NCBI RefSeq assembly: GCF_011305535.1
Contig: NZ_CP049905.1
Location: 3,656,001 to 3,720,000, forward strand
Direction: 5' to 3'
DNA from: Diaphorobacter sp. HDW4B
Lineage (GTDB): Bacteria > Pseudomonadota > Gammaproteobacteria > Burkholderiales > Burkholderiaceae_C
DNA length: 64,000 bases
Shown here: positions 1 through 9,712 of the stretch, one piece after another
Numbering within the stretch: position 1 is the stretch's first letter
Layout: the number at the start of each line of letters is the position of its first letter
Program-made: the position numbers and the translations under genes
Notes under the pieces: generated by a model
Seen by the model: only the letters and a program-made list of their open reading frames with translations
What the model was told of the DNA's origin: nothing
Databases searched by the model: none

Positions 1-2
1 AC

Positions 3-863
3 CTGGACGAGCAGCGCGAGATCCGGCTTTTCCATCGGCAGCAGACGCAGATTCTGGGCTTGGCCTATCTGCCGCAGACCCAGCATGTGGTACTCGCGAT
101 CATGCATGGCGATGGCACGGCGCATCTGGAGGTCTACGACGAGGAAGGCACGCAGAAAGGCGCGATCACGCATGGCGACAGCATCGACGCCTCGCCCGCA
201 GCCATGCCCGGTGCCGAGTCCACGGTGGTCTATCAATCGTGGGGATTGGCACGCAATGCGGATTCGGGTGCGGTGGTTGGCTTGGGGCAGTCGGCTGTGC
301 ATTGGGTGGACTACAAGGCGGGCGAGATGGACAGCCTGCTCGACGATGCGCAGTGGGACTTCGTCGCGCCGCGCATTTCCGAAGACCGCGTGCTGTATTC
401 GATCCGCCGACCTGCCGACAAACCCCTGCATGAAAAAGCGGGCGGCGCGGCCAAGGATGCGCTGTTGATGCCGCTGCGGTTGGGCAAGGCGGTGTTCGGT
501 TATTTGAATGTGTTCTCGATGCTCTACGGCAAGGAGCCGCTGCGTTCGGCGGGTGGCCCGCGCACGCCGGAGTTGGATCAGGACCTCGGCACGCTGTGGC
601 TGCATGGCCGCCGCATCGAGCTCTCCAAGGTGCGCAACGACCCGGAATACGCGGGCAACCTCGTGCCCGCGTCGTGGAAGCTCATCGCACAGGCGGGCCG
701 TAATGCCGCGCCCGAAGAGATCGCCAGCCACGTCGCGCAGTTCGACGTGCTGGCCGACGGCTCGCTGCTGTATTCCAACGGTTATGACATCTACCACTGG
801 CAGCGCGGCAGCGCACGCAAGCTTGCGCGGCGCGAGTTGGTGGAAGGGCTGCTTGGGCTTTGA
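3..863 (+). CDS. C-terminal part of an unknown protein (truncated at left edge)
   Basis: The reading frame is open from the first base of the window, so this is the end of a longer gene whose start lies outside; a TTG at 60 is only an internal codon. About 286 residues are visible. The pattern of short hydrophobic strands, turns and phrases such as DVLADGSLLYSNGYDIYHW suggests a beta-propeller-like fold, but no family motif is recognised. No catalytic motif, signal or membrane segment is visible in this part. It ends 19 bases before the convergent beta-lactamase gene. Function unknown; confidence is high that it is coding. Confidence 0.75.
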   Translation: MDEQREIRLFHRQQTQILGLAYLPQTQHVVLAIMHGDGTAHLEVYDEEGTQKGAITHGDSIDASPAAMPGAESTVVYQSWGLARNADSGAVVGLGQSAVHWVDYKAGEMDSLLDDAQWDFVAPRISEDRVLYSIRRPADKPLHEKAGGAAKDALLMPLRLGKAVFGYLNVFSMLYGKEPLRSAGGPRTPELDQDLGTLWLHGRRIELSKVRNDPEYAGNLVPASWKLIAQAGRNAAPEEIASHVAQFDVLADGSLLYSNGYDIYHWQRGSARKLARRELVEGLLGL

Positions 864-882
864 AGTGTGAAGCGCGCTCAGT

Positions 883-1767
883 TCAGCGTGCAGCACCGCG
901 CGTGATGTGCTGCGCGACGGCGGCAATCGCGGGCTCGATGCTCTTGGTGCTGCCTGTGCCTTGCGTGACGTAGACCGCTGCGATGATGGGCGGGCGGTTC
1001 GGTGGCCAGAACACGCCCACGTCGTTGACCGATCCCGTGCCTGACGAGCCGGTCTTGCTGCCTATCTTCCAGCCTTGCGGAAGACCCGCCGCCAGGCGGT
1101 TGCGGTTGGTGCTGGTGGCTCGCATCCACTGAACCAACTGCTCGCGACTGCGCGGCGAGAGCACATCGCCCAGCACCAGTTGCTGCAGCAACGTGGCCAT
1201 GGCGCGCGGTGAGGTGGTGTCGCGCGGATCGCCGGGTTTGCTTTCGTTCAGATCGGGCTCCCAACGATCGAGACGCGTCACATCGTCACCGAGCGAGCGT
1301 GCAAAGGCGGTCATGCCCTGCGGGCCACCCAGCGTTTCCAGAAGCAGATTGGCGGCGGTGTTGTCGCTCACCGTGATGGCCGCGTGGCACAGCTCGGCCA
1401 GCGTCATGCCGTTCTTGCCGGCCTGCGGCTCGGTGACGGGCGAGTAGTCGATCAGTGCCTTGCGCTCGAAGCGGATGCGTCGATCCAACTGCTCGCGGCC
1501 CTGATCCACGCGCTGGAGCACGTGCGCTGCCGCCAGCCACTTGAAGGTGCTGCACATGGGAAAGCGTTCATCGAGACGCTGCCCATCCCACCCGCCATGG
1601 GCAGTGTCGAGCACGGCGACGCCCATGCGTCCGGTGGATTGCTTTTCGATGCGAGACCACGGCTCGGATACGCTTTGACTCTGCGCTGTCGAGCATGCGG
1701 TCAGCGGCAATGCGGCAGCGGCGACGCAGGCGCTCAGCGCGTGGAAATGAAATTGGCGACGGTGCAT
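883..1767 (-). CDS. Class A serine beta-lactamase
   Basis: A 294-residue protein that hydrolyses beta-lactams in the periplasm. All class A landmarks are present: nucleophile motif STFK (Ser73, Lys76), the SDN loop (134-136), the omega-loop Glu in EPDLN (Glu170, Asn174) and KTG (238-240). The chosen ATG at 1767 gives a clean N-terminus, MHRRQFHFHALSACVAAA, with a lipobox-like LTAC at residues 22-25, so it may be a lipoprotein or be cleaved just after. The frame stays open further upstream, but that extension would put about 60 unrelated residues before the signal. No LysR/AmpR-type regulator sits beside it; the divergent neighbour at 1881 is an unknown protein. Substrate range cannot be read from the sequence. 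Confidence 0.92.
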   Translation of the reverse strand: MHRRQFHFHALSACVAAAALPLTACSTAQSQSVSEPWSRIEKQSTGRMGVAVLDTAHGGWDGQRLDERFPMCSTFKWLAAAHVLQRVDQGREQLDRRIRFERKALIDYSPVTEPQAGKNGMTLAELCHAAITVSDNTAANLLLETLGGPQGMTAFARSLGDDVTRLDRWEPDLNESKPGDPRDTTSPRAMATLLQQLVLGDVLSPRSREQLVQWMRATSTNRNRLAAGLPQGWKIGSKTGSSGTGSVNDVGVFWPPNRPPIIAAVYVTQGTGSTKSIEPAIAAVAQHITRGAAR

Positions 1768-1880
1768 GGTGTGCGGCTTTCGTGGGTGAAAAATGAATGT
1801 GGTGATGACAATGGCCGCAAGCATGCCCGTGGCGTACACGTTCGTAAAATACGAGTTCATAACTTTCATAACAAGCACCG

Positions 1881-3530
1881 ATGCCCACGAAAAAACCAGC
1901 TCTCCAGATCGCGCTTGAAGCTCCATGGACATTGGGCGATGTGGCTGCATCACGCTTTGCCGTGCTGCTTCTGCTGGCGCTGGCCGTTGCCAGACGTGCG
2001 GGGCAGCCGATGGTTCCGGTCTACAGCCTGCACTTTGCGGGGCAGACCGGAACGGCTTTTCCGATGGCGCTCAGCAGGGCGTTCAAGCAGTTTGCGCAGG
2101 CCGGGATCACGGTCGGTTGGGGGCGCAACGCGCGCGCGGATGCGTCGGCGTTGTCGGTGCGCGGACGTGTGCATGGTCCGTTCTGGCTTGTGCGAGGGGA
2201 ACTGGAGCGACTGACGTTCTGCGTGAGTGGGAAACAGATCACGCATGCGATGCAGAAAAGCCTGCTGGTGCGCATGTCGGGGACCGCTCAAAGCGCCAGT
2301 GAATGCACGGTGGGCGAGGGGCTTGAAGAACAGCTTGAACGTTGGATGCGCGTCTTTGTTCTGCGTCAGTCGGCGGAAGAAGGGCGGCTGTCCTTGCCCG
2401 AAGTGATGGATGGACTTTCGCGCGTGCACTATCGTGATGCGCCGGACTCGAGCGGTGACGCATCGCCGCTGTGGGCCTTGAATCTGCAGGCCCGTTATGC
2501 GCGTCTGGCGAGAAAGAGCGACGAGGCGCGGGCGCTCTACAAGGAGCTGCGTCGGCGCTGCCGGTCTGCTGCTCTGAAGCGTGGCGATGATGACGATTCC
2601 TTTCAGCGTCTTCCCGTCCTTGATGCGATGTCCGAAATCGGACTCGCGTGGTGCGATCACCAGGACAACCGCAGCGCTGCGGCGCTGATGCGGCTGGAGC
2701 AGATGAGCGATCGGTTTGAAGGCGATGCGGCCTCGCTGCGGCTGAGTTCGCGTCTGGCTGCCGAGTATTTCAATCTGCGCGCGCTGGCGCGGCGAGCCTT
2801 GCTTTTGGGTGCATCACACGAGCAGCCAGAGCAGGACGCGGTGCAAGTGCTGCGCGACATGCAACTGGCGCTGGTGTGTGCGGTGGAGACCGACTCGCTC
2901 ACGCTCATGGAGGCGGTGGCTTCCAATCTCGGCTATTCGCTATGGTTGCTGGCGCCCTCGCTGCAGCAGCGTGTTGGCGCGGATGCGGGCAGAAGGCTGG
3001 CCGTGCGCTGGATTCTCACGGGCGAGGCGCTCGCGCGTCGGCATGGATTGGGATCTGGCTCGTACTGGAACATCATCTACATCTGCCGCATTGCGCGTGG
3101 CGCTGTTGCAGATGCGGATACGGATGCCGATGGTGAAACCCCGTCCATGCCGCTGGAGCACCTGCGCGCCCGCATCTGGTCGCTTGCCGATTTGCGAACC
3201 GAACTCGCGCAAGGCCATGGGGAGGAGGACGATCCTGCCGTGCGTGAACTGCATTCGCTGTGCGAGTTGCTGCTGCCATCCTCGCTGCCTGACTGGCTCA
3301 CACTCACCGCGCGCATGTTGGCGGCGGTGAGTGAGGATGCTGGCGATCAAACGATCTCCCCCATCCAGCGCTGCGCCGCGATGCTGGAACATCTGTGGCA
3401 ACTCGTGCTGCACGACAAGGCGGTTGCAGCGGCCGACCTCCGGCGCGATCTGGAGATGCAACTGTCGGTCTTGCAGGTGGCGCAGCGCAAGTATTTCAGG
3501 GCTGATCTGGCTCGTCTTCCACGGATCTGA
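1881..3530 (+). CDS. Large hypothetical protein, divergent from the beta-lactamase
   Basis: A 549-residue protein that I do not recognise. The N-terminal 45 residues contain a hydrophobic stretch (about residues 26-38, FAVLLLLALAVA) that could be a membrane anchor or part of a buried helix. The rest is rich in Ala, Leu and Arg, strongly helical, with repeated pairs of helices around residues 190-480 reminiscent of a tetratricopeptide-type solenoid, though no consensus repeat is clear. There is no DNA-binding or catalytic motif. It starts 113 bases from the beta-lactamase start in the opposite direction, so the two could share a control region; that link is inference. Confidence 0.7.
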   Translation: MPTKKPALQIALEAPWTLGDVAASRFAVLLLLALAVARRAGQPMVPVYSLHFAGQTGTAFPMALSRAFKQFAQAGITVGWGRNARADASALSVRGRVHGPFWLVRGELERLTFCVSGKQITHAMQKSLLVRMSGTAQSASECTVGEGLEEQLERWMRVFVLRQSAEEGRLSLPEVMDGLSRVHYRDAPDSSGDASPLWALNLQARYARLARKSDEARALYKELRRRCRSAALKRGDDDDSFQRLPVLDAMSEIGLAWCDHQDNRSAAALMRLEQMSDRFEGDAASLRLSSRLAAEYFNLRALARRALLLGASHEQPEQDAVQVLRDMQLALVCAVETDSLTLMEAVASNLGYSLWLLAPSLQQRVGADAGRRLAVRWILTGEALARRHGLGSGSYWNIIYICRIARGAVADADTDADGETPSMPLEHLRARIWSLADLRTELAQGHGEEDDPAVRELHSLCELLLPSSLPDWLTLTARMLAAVSEDAGDQTISPIQRCAAMLEHLWQLVLHDKAVAAADLRRDLEMQLSVLQVAQRKYFRADLARLPRI

Positions 3531-4136
3531 AAAATCCGCGAAACGGGACGGTCAACCGCAGAATGGTCAGCGGCGGCGGCGGCATAGGCCAATGTCAGCC
3601 CGCTGGCCATCCGTTGGACCCACTTGTGTACGCACCCATTACGGGTTGGTTACAGGTGAATTGCATTGAATCCAGTGAGTCAAGGGTTTGTACCTATAAG
3701 CTCTAGGCTATTTCTGTTGCCACTTACATACGTTCGGCCTCAAATTCACCAATTTAGGGTACAGACAAGTGCGTCAAGTCCCGGTGTAATTCAGTTATTG
3801 AAGCGGCGTTTCTGATTGTGCGGATGAGAAACGTGCCGTTGCCCAATATTGAAGCGTAAAAAGAACTGCGGGGTGGGCGAGCGACTGGCTCGGAATGGTA
3901 GAAGCGCGTGACGGTGAGTGAAGCCGCAAACTTGCAGAAAGCAGGCTGAATCGGTAAAGGCGGCGGGCGATGAAGTGGCTGTTGGAATGGTGTCTGTCGA
4001 GGTGCCAGATCCATGTGATGAACAAAAAATGAAGTGAATCGATTGAATGGTGGGGAGGAGGAGCGGGCCGATGCTTGATGGTGTCGGCCCGTTCTGCTTT
4101 GGGCGCTCCGGTTCCTGCAGATCGTCGGCGCTCAAT
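3531..4136. other. Gene-poor intergenic region
   Basis: About 600 bases, visibly more AT-rich than the flanks, between the end of the unknown protein and the end of the diguanylate cyclase gene (convergent). The short open frames here have no plausible composition or ribosome site. The one structured element is a hairpin with 8-base arms CGGGCCGA (4064-4071) and TCGGCCCG (4084-4091), just beyond the stop of the diguanylate cyclase. It has no T-run, so it is a weak terminator candidate. Nothing else is recognised. Confidence 0.5.
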
Positions 4137-5612
4137 TCAATCCGAAATCGACACCTGAACCACCCGGTTGCGGCCTTGTTGCTTGGCTTTGTAGAGGCAT
4201 TGGTCGGCGCGCACGAGCATGGTGTCGAGCGCGACGGACGAGCGGCGGTCCGAGGCCATGCCGATGCTCACGGTGCACAGCAGCGGTTGCGTCTGCCCCG
4301 GCACGGTGATGGGCGTGACTTCGAGGCTGATGCGGATGCTCTCGGCCACCTGCTGCGCATCGGCGGCAGAGGCGCGTGGCAGAAACACGGCGAATTCCTC
4401 GCCGCCCAGTCGGCCGACGATGTCCTGCCTGCGCAGGCATTCGCCCAATAACTGGCCGAGGCGTCGCAGCACATCATCGCCAGCGGCGTGACCGAAGCGG
4501 TCGTTGACAGACTTGAAGTGGTCGATGTCGATCATCAGCACCGAGCAGGATTCCGAGCGCTCCTTGAGGCGTTCGAGCTGGTGCGTGGACGTGGCGAGAA
4601 ACGCGCGCCGGTTCGGCAGGTTGGTGAGCTCGTCGTGATCGGCCAGCACCTTGAGCTTCTTGACCAGCTCGCGGTTGGCCACCATCACGCTGCCGATCAT
4701 GATCGGCGTGAGCATCACCAGCGACAGGCCCATGCGCACTGACATCACCAGATCGCGGTTGAGCACGCCATGCACATCGGTGAGCATGTTCACGATGATG
4801 CTGATCAGTGACCAGGCACTGACCCAGAAGGTGATGAAGGCGGTGGTGAACAGGCTGTAGCTGACCGCGCACCACATGAGCGCAGGAATGGTGAAGGCCA
4901 CCGCGCCGGGGCCGCCGATCATGTGACCGAGGATGGCGGACAGCACCAGCGCAAGGGCTGGGGCGATCTTCTCGATCTTGAACTGTTGCCCCAGCCAGCG
5001 CATGGGGTGGGCCGGAAACTGGTCGCGCGACGGGATCGACAACAGCAACGGCAGAAAGCCGATGAAGTTCACCAGTTCGGTCGCAAACCAGATGGCGAAG
5101 CCCTTCATGGCCGTGTCGTTGAACAGGTAGATCATCGCCACGGCGCCGAGCAGGCTCGACATCGCGCTCGCGCCGACGATGGCCATGAGCATGTAGAGCA
5201 CCGAGGAGGTCGTCTCGAGCCGGTTCATGGAACGGTCGGCGCGGTGGAAGATCCAGTAGCCCACGGCCACGCCGGAGAGGTTGGCCGCGTTCAGCAGCAC
5301 GTTCTTGGTGAGCGACGAGCCGGTGAGCGCATCCGCCGCAAAGTAGCCGAGCGCCGCAGCCACCCAACCCCAGCGGTGCGCGAAATGCGGGTAACGGATG
5401 AGGATGCCGAGCAGGAAGGCGTTCGTCGGCCAGTAGGAGGCCAGATCACCGCCCGTGCGCGACAGAATCCCGAACAGGCACAGCAGGCACACCGCACTGC
5501 CCAGCAGCACGGCATTGACGGCTGGGCGGTGGATCAGACTCATCCACAATGGCTCACGGCCTGTGCTCTGGGCGGACCTTGCAGCTGTTGGAAAAGAATG
5601 CGGACTGGACAC
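4137..5612 (-). CDS. MASE1-GGDEF diguanylate cyclase
   Basis: A 491-residue inner-membrane enzyme that should make cyclic di-GMP from two GTP. The N-terminal 300 residues are a multi-helix membrane sensor of the MASE1 type, including the family-like SYWPTNAFLLGIL segment near residue 60. A GGDEF domain follows (about 325-488) with the active-site signature GGEEF at 403-407. Five residues before it lies RRQD (392-395), an intact RxxD inhibitory site, so product feedback is expected. The gene stands alone with convergent and same-strand neighbours of unrelated function. The signal sensed by MASE1 is unknown. Confidence 0.93.
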   Translation of the reverse strand: MSSPHSFPTAARSAQSTGREPLWMSLIHRPAVNAVLLGSAVCLLCLFGILSRTGGDLASYWPTNAFLLGILIRYPHFAHRWGWVAAALGYFAADALTGSSLTKNVLLNAANLSGVAVGYWIFHRADRSMNRLETTSSVLYMLMAIVGASAMSSLLGAVAMIYLFNDTAMKGFAIWFATELVNFIGFLPLLLSIPSRDQFPAHPMRWLGQQFKIEKIAPALALVLSAILGHMIGGPGAVAFTIPALMWCAVSYSLFTTAFITFWVSAWSLISIIVNMLTDVHGVLNRDLVMSVRMGLSLVMLTPIMIGSVMVANRELVKKLKVLADHDELTNLPNRRAFLATSTHQLERLKERSESCSVLMIDIDHFKSVNDRFGHAAGDDVLRRLGQLLGECLRRQDIVGRLGGEEFAVFLPRASAADAQQVAESIRISLEVTPITVPGQTQPLLCTVSIGMASDRRSSVALDTMLVRADQCLYKAKQQGRNRVVQVSISD

Positions 5613-5786
5613 GATGCTGCTTTGGACCCCATGGCGTCAGGTAGGCGAAAAAGCGAAACAAATACTTACTCGAATGATCGCAGATGTCTACAGGACTGTC
5701 CATTTTTGGCTATGGCACAGCAGTTTCCAATTGTGATCAATGGTCAGAAAAAAGCGCCATTTCGCCCCTCGGAATCGACGGCCTTT

Positions 5787-7391
5787 TTATGCAAGGATGT
5801 TGGGTGATCGCTCTGCCATGAGCGGAGAGTTTGCTTTGAATTGGATAGCAACTTCACCTGTGCGCGATGGGCGTTCGGCATTCGTAACGCGTTTGGCCAG
5901 CACATATTCCCGCTCGCTCAGATCCTTGCCCGCAAAGACCTCCAGCGTGGGGCCGTGTTTTTCGCGGCGAGTGAGGAAGAGGAACTCCAGCACCTCGTGC
6001 ATCCACACCCGCCTGCCGATGCGCGTGTACCAGCGCATTGCGTGGCGGTAGTCGGCATCGCGGTGAGCGAGCATGCGCTGCAGCACTTTCGGCCGCATTT
6101 GCACCATCACTTCGATGAGCTTGAACCACAGAAATACGCGCCATGCAGGCACCGACGGATTCGCCAGCACTTGGTGCTTGTAGTCCCAGCGTCGCGTGTC
6201 TTTCTGGACCACCTGACGGTCTTTCACCGTGTCGTAGAACGGCGTCCAGCGATGTGGCGTGGCATACAGCAACTGGATCTGATCGGGATCGTAGTGCACC
6301 AGATGCCGGAACGAGCGCCAGAAATCCGCATCGCGCTCTTCGCTGAAACCGACGACATAGGTCGCCATCGACACGATGCCGTGCTCGCGCAGCAGTGCAA
6401 TCGCCTGCTGGTCTTCGTTCATGGTCGCGCCCTTGCCGATGGCGGCGAGCGTGGCGTCGCTGTAGCTTTCGATGCCGAGCAGAAAGCGGATCACGCCTGC
6501 CTTGCGGTACAGATGCAGGATGTCGCGGTCACGCACGATGTCGCCCGCGCGCGTGGAGCCGACGAGCAGCAGCGGCACATCCTCGGCGATCAGCGCGTTC
6601 AGAAAAGCCAGCCACATGCGTCGTGATCCTGTGGGCAGTTCATCCGCAAAATTGATCAGCTCCACGCCTTGCTCGCGATGCAATCTGGCGAGTTCCTTGG
6701 CGAACTTCACCGGATCGCGATGTCGCCACTGTGTCCAGAACCCGCGCTGTCCGCAGTAGGTGCACAGATGCGGACAGCCGCGCGAGAACTGCACGACGAC
6801 CGCGCGCTTGCCGCCCCAGTACGAATAGCGCGCGTGATCGATCAGCTCCCAGCCCACGCGATAGGCATCGAGGTCGCGGATCATCGGCGCATCGGGCGTG
6901 GCGTGCGGTTGGCCATTCACACCATTCACTCGATATGCAATGCCGCTCACCGCAGACAGGTTGCTTGACCAGCGCAGCGCACGCATCAGGTCGAGCGCTG
7001 TCTGCTCGCCTTCACCACGCACGATGAAATCGATGGCGTGGCAGTCACGCAATATCTCGTCCCACATGTAGGTGGGGTGCACGCCGCCGTAGACAATGAG
7101 CACATCGGGCAGCGCGCGTTTGAGCAGTTCTGCAATGCGCACCACGGTGACATGCGCAGAGCTGGAGCCCGAATGTCCGAGCATCACCACATCGACGGGT
7201 TGCTCGCGCACGGCCTCGACGATCTGCTCGGGCGACATCGGGCCGAACTCCGCATCGATGAGTCGCACGTCGAACCCATGATCGATCAGCGGACCGCCGA
7301 TGGACAGCAACCCGAGCGGCGGCAGATGTTCGCGCGGCATGCGGCTGCCGATGGCGGTGTGCGGTGGATTGATGAGGGTGATGCGCTGCAT
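5787..7391 (-). CDS. B12-binding radical SAM protein, BchE-like
   Basis: A 534-residue protein with an N-terminal cobalamin-binding-type domain (1-140, beginning MQRITLINPPH and containing YGGVHPTYMW) and a radical SAM core. The Fe-S cluster motif is CPHLCTYC (Cys206, Cys210, Cys213). The following GFWTQWRHRDP stretch resembles the anaerobic Mg-protoporphyrin ester cyclase BchE and relatives. The start was set at the ATG at 7391; the open frame runs further upstream with no family similarity. No other bacteriochlorophyll or tetrapyrrole gene is in the window, so a role in pigment synthesis is unlikely and the substrate is unknown. It is divergent from the asparaginase gene. Confidence 0.85.
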   Translation of the reverse strand: MQRITLINPPHTAIGSRMPREHLPPLGLLSIGGPLIDHGFDVRLIDAEFGPMSPEQIVEAVREQPVDVVMLGHSGSSSAHVTVVRIAELLKRALPDVLIVYGGVHPTYMWDEILRDCHAIDFIVRGEGEQTALDLMRALRWSSNLSAVSGIAYRVNGVNGQPHATPDAPMIRDLDAYRVGWELIDHARYSYWGGKRAVVVQFSRGCPHLCTYCGQRGFWTQWRHRDPVKFAKELARLHREQGVELINFADELPTGSRRMWLAFLNALIAEDVPLLLVGSTRAGDIVRDRDILHLYRKAGVIRFLLGIESYSDATLAAIGKGATMNEDQQAIALLREHGIVSMATYVVGFSEERDADFWRSFRHLVHYDPDQIQLLYATPHRWTPFYDTVKDRQVVQKDTRRWDYKHQVLANPSVPAWRVFLWFKLIEVMVQMRPKVLQRMLAHRDADYRHAMRWYTRIGRRVWMHEVLEFLFLTRREKHGPTLEVFAGKDLSEREYVLAKRVTNAERPSRTGEVAIQFKANSPLMAERSPNILA

Positions 7392-7569
7392 GGTGGTCGT
7401 CCGTGTGAGGTGATGACCGATGCTCCTGCGGGTGCGTGATCGCAGGATGAGCGCTTTGTGAGCCCGGTGTGAAGTGCCGCTTCCGTCGTCCAAGGAGCAC
7501 CCGATTGCCTTCGACCATCGGAGTCCGCATACTGTGTGAAAACAACTTTCAACAAGCGGAGACTGGAAG

Positions 7570-8661
7570 ATGACGACATTCGTGACACGTTGGCTTGGCG
7601 CGCTGGGTCTGGGTTTGGCTGCAAGCTGCGTGATGGTGGTGCCGACCGCATCGGCGCAAGCGCAGGAAAAAGACAAGGAAAAGCCCGTCGTGGTGTTCAT
7701 CGCCACGGGTGGCACCATCGCGATGAAGATCGACCCGGTGACCAAGGGCGTCGTGCCCGCGATCTCGGGCGACGATCTGATGCAGAGCGTGCCCGATGCG
7801 TCCAAGTACGCGCGCATCGAGGTGAACAACTTCTCCAAGATGAGCGCCAACTACATCACCAACGACTGGTGGGCGCGCCTGACCAAGACCATCGAGCAGA
7901 CGCTGGCGCGCCCCGACGTGGCGGGGGTGGTGGTGGCGCAGGGCACGGACACGATGGAGGAGACGGCTTACTGGCTCGACCTCACGGTGAATTCATCCAA
8001 GCCCGTGGTGCTGATCGGTGCGCAGCGCAATGCGTCGTCGCCCGACTTCGACGGCCCGCGCAATCTGCTCAACGCCATCCGCATCGCCGTCACGCCCGAG
8101 GCGCGCGACAAGGGCGTGATGGTGGCCATGAACAACGAGATCAACGCCGCGCGCAGCGTGACCAAGATGCATACCGCAGCGGTCGAAACCTTCCAGGGCG
8201 GCAACTATGGATGGCTGGGTGAAGTGTGGGACGACAAGGTCGTCTTCTCGCGCGCGCCGCTGCGCCGCATGCACATCGCGCTCACCACCGAGAAGTTTCC
8301 CGTCGTCCACATCTTCCCGATGTATGCGGGCGCGGACGGCAGCTTCATCCGCTATGCGGTGGACAACGGCACGCAGGGCATCGTCGTGCAGGCGGTCGGC
8401 ATGGGCAACATGAACGTGTCGATGTTCGAGGCGGTGAAATATGCGTTGTCGAAGAACGTGCCGGTGGTCGTGGCCAGCCGCGTGCCGAACGGGCGCACGT
8501 ATCCGCTTTACGGCTTTGATGGTGGCGGCAAGACCACGTTCGATGCGGGCGCGGTGATGTCGGGCGACCTGAGTGCGCAGAAATCCAAGATCCTTCTCAC
8601 ACTGATGCTGCAAAGCGGCAGCGTGGATCGCGAGGCGATTCGCAAAGCCTTCGACAACTGA
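7570..8661 (+). CDS. ansB: Type II (periplasmic) L-asparaginase
   Basis: A 363-residue enzyme that hydrolyses L-asparagine (often also glutamine) to aspartate and ammonia. A signal peptide occupies about residues 1-30, ending near SAQAQ. The two family signatures are ATGGTIAM, with nucleophile Thr49, and QGTDTMEET, with Thr126 and Asp127. The stretch RNASSPDFDGPRNL is also characteristic. A GGAG ribosome site precedes the ATG. Secretion and the second signature point to the high-affinity type II form; a glutaminase-asparaginase is the alternative. It is followed by the convergent pstS gene after 13 bases. Confidence 0.93.
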   Translation: MTTFVTRWLGALGLGLAASCVMVVPTASAQAQEKDKEKPVVVFIATGGTIAMKIDPVTKGVVPAISGDDLMQSVPDASKYARIEVNNFSKMSANYITNDWWARLTKTIEQTLARPDVAGVVVAQGTDTMEETAYWLDLTVNSSKPVVLIGAQRNASSPDFDGPRNLLNAIRIAVTPEARDKGVMVAMNNEINAARSVTKMHTAAVETFQGGNYGWLGEVWDDKVVFSRAPLRRMHIALTTEKFPVVHIFPMYAGADGSFIRYAVDNGTQGIVVQAVGMGNMNVSMFEAVKYALSKNVPVVVASRVPNGRTYPLYGFDGGGKTTFDAGAVMSGDLSAQKSKILLTLMLQSGSVDREAIRKAFDN

Positions 8662-8674
8662 GCGGAGTGCTTGT

Positions 8675-9712
8675 CTACAGCTTGAGTTGAATGAGCTTGC
8701 CGTCAGCGGCGCGCACGCTCATCAACTCCTTGAATGCCGAGGCCTGCACGCTTGCGGGCAGGGCGACAAAGCCGGTGTTGCGCACGATGGCATCGCCCTG
8801 CTTGAGTGCCCAGAACAGAAACTGCACGGTGGCTGTTCCCTGGGTGGCATCTTGCGGATTGGCCGCAATCAGCACATAGGTCAGCTCGGACAGCGGCCAG
8901 GCTTTGGGGCCGGGCGCGTTCAGGATGGGGTTGCGCAGATTGCTGCGCAGATCGGCTCCGCGCACGGCGGCCAGCACGCTTTCTTCCGATGGCGCAGTCC
9001 ATTGCCCATCCTTGTTCTGCAAGGTCACGGCGTTGAGCTTTTTCTGCTGCACCCGATCGTAGGAGACATAGCCCACGCTTCCGGTCTGGGCGAGCAGGCT
9101 GCTCACCACCTCGTCGGTGCCGCTCATGGCCGAGACGGATCCGTTCCATGTCACGGTCTTGCCCACCAGGTTTTTCCAGCGCGGATCGACCTGGGCCAGA
9201 TAGCGCGTGAACGTTTCGGTGGAGCCCGAAGAATCCTTGCGCACCACCCGCACAATCGGCAGGGCAGGCAGCTTGATGGCGGGATTCTGCTCGGCAATGC
9301 GGGCATCGTTCCAATGCGTCACATCGCCCCAGAAGATCGCAGCCAGCAGCGCGCCGTTGAGCTTGAGCGCACCGGGTGCGACGCCCGGCAGATTCACCAC
9401 CGGCACCAACGCGCCGACCACCGTGGGCACCTGGGTCAGCTTGTCCTTGGCCAGCGCTTCAGTGGAAAGCGAGCTGTCGGTCGCACCAAAATCCACCTTG
9501 CGGCCCTGCGCCTTTGCGACGCCATCGCCCGAGCCTGTGGCTTGGTATTCCACCCGCGCCTTGGTCTCGGCCCCATAGGCCTGGATCCAGCTTTGATAGA
9601 TCTGCGCAGGAAACGTCGCTCCCGCACCGCGAACGACGGGCTGCGCATGGGCCAGAGGCAGCGCGCAGAGCAGAGGCAAAAGGCAGCAAAGCCGACGAAT
9701 GCGTTGTGTCAT
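8675..9712 (-). CDS. pstS: Phosphate-binding protein PstS-like
   Basis: A 345-residue periplasmic substrate-binding protein for phosphate uptake. It has a signal peptide (residues 1-23, ending LAHAQ), the N-terminal GAGATFPAQIYQSW segment and the SSGSTETFTRYL loop that contacts phosphate in PstS proteins. The usual partners pstC, pstA and pstB are absent from the window on either side, so this is an orphan or a second copy. No convincing Pho box was seen upstream. It could act with a distant transporter or in surface phosphate capture. Confidence 0.9.
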   Translation of the reverse strand: MTQRIRRLCCLLPLLCALPLAHAQPVVRGAGATFPAQIYQSWIQAYGAETKARVEYQATGSGDGVAKAQGRKVDFGATDSSLSTEALAKDKLTQVPTVVGALVPVVNLPGVAPGALKLNGALLAAIFWGDVTHWNDARIAEQNPAIKLPALPIVRVVRKDSSGSTETFTRYLAQVDPRWKNLVGKTVTWNGSVSAMSGTDEVVSSLLAQTGSVGYVSYDRVQQKKLNAVTLQNKDGQWTAPSEESVLAAVRGADLRSNLRNPILNAPGPKAWPLSELTYVLIAANPQDATQGTATVQFLFWALKQGDAIVRNTGFVALPASVQASAFKELMSVRAADGKLIQLKL

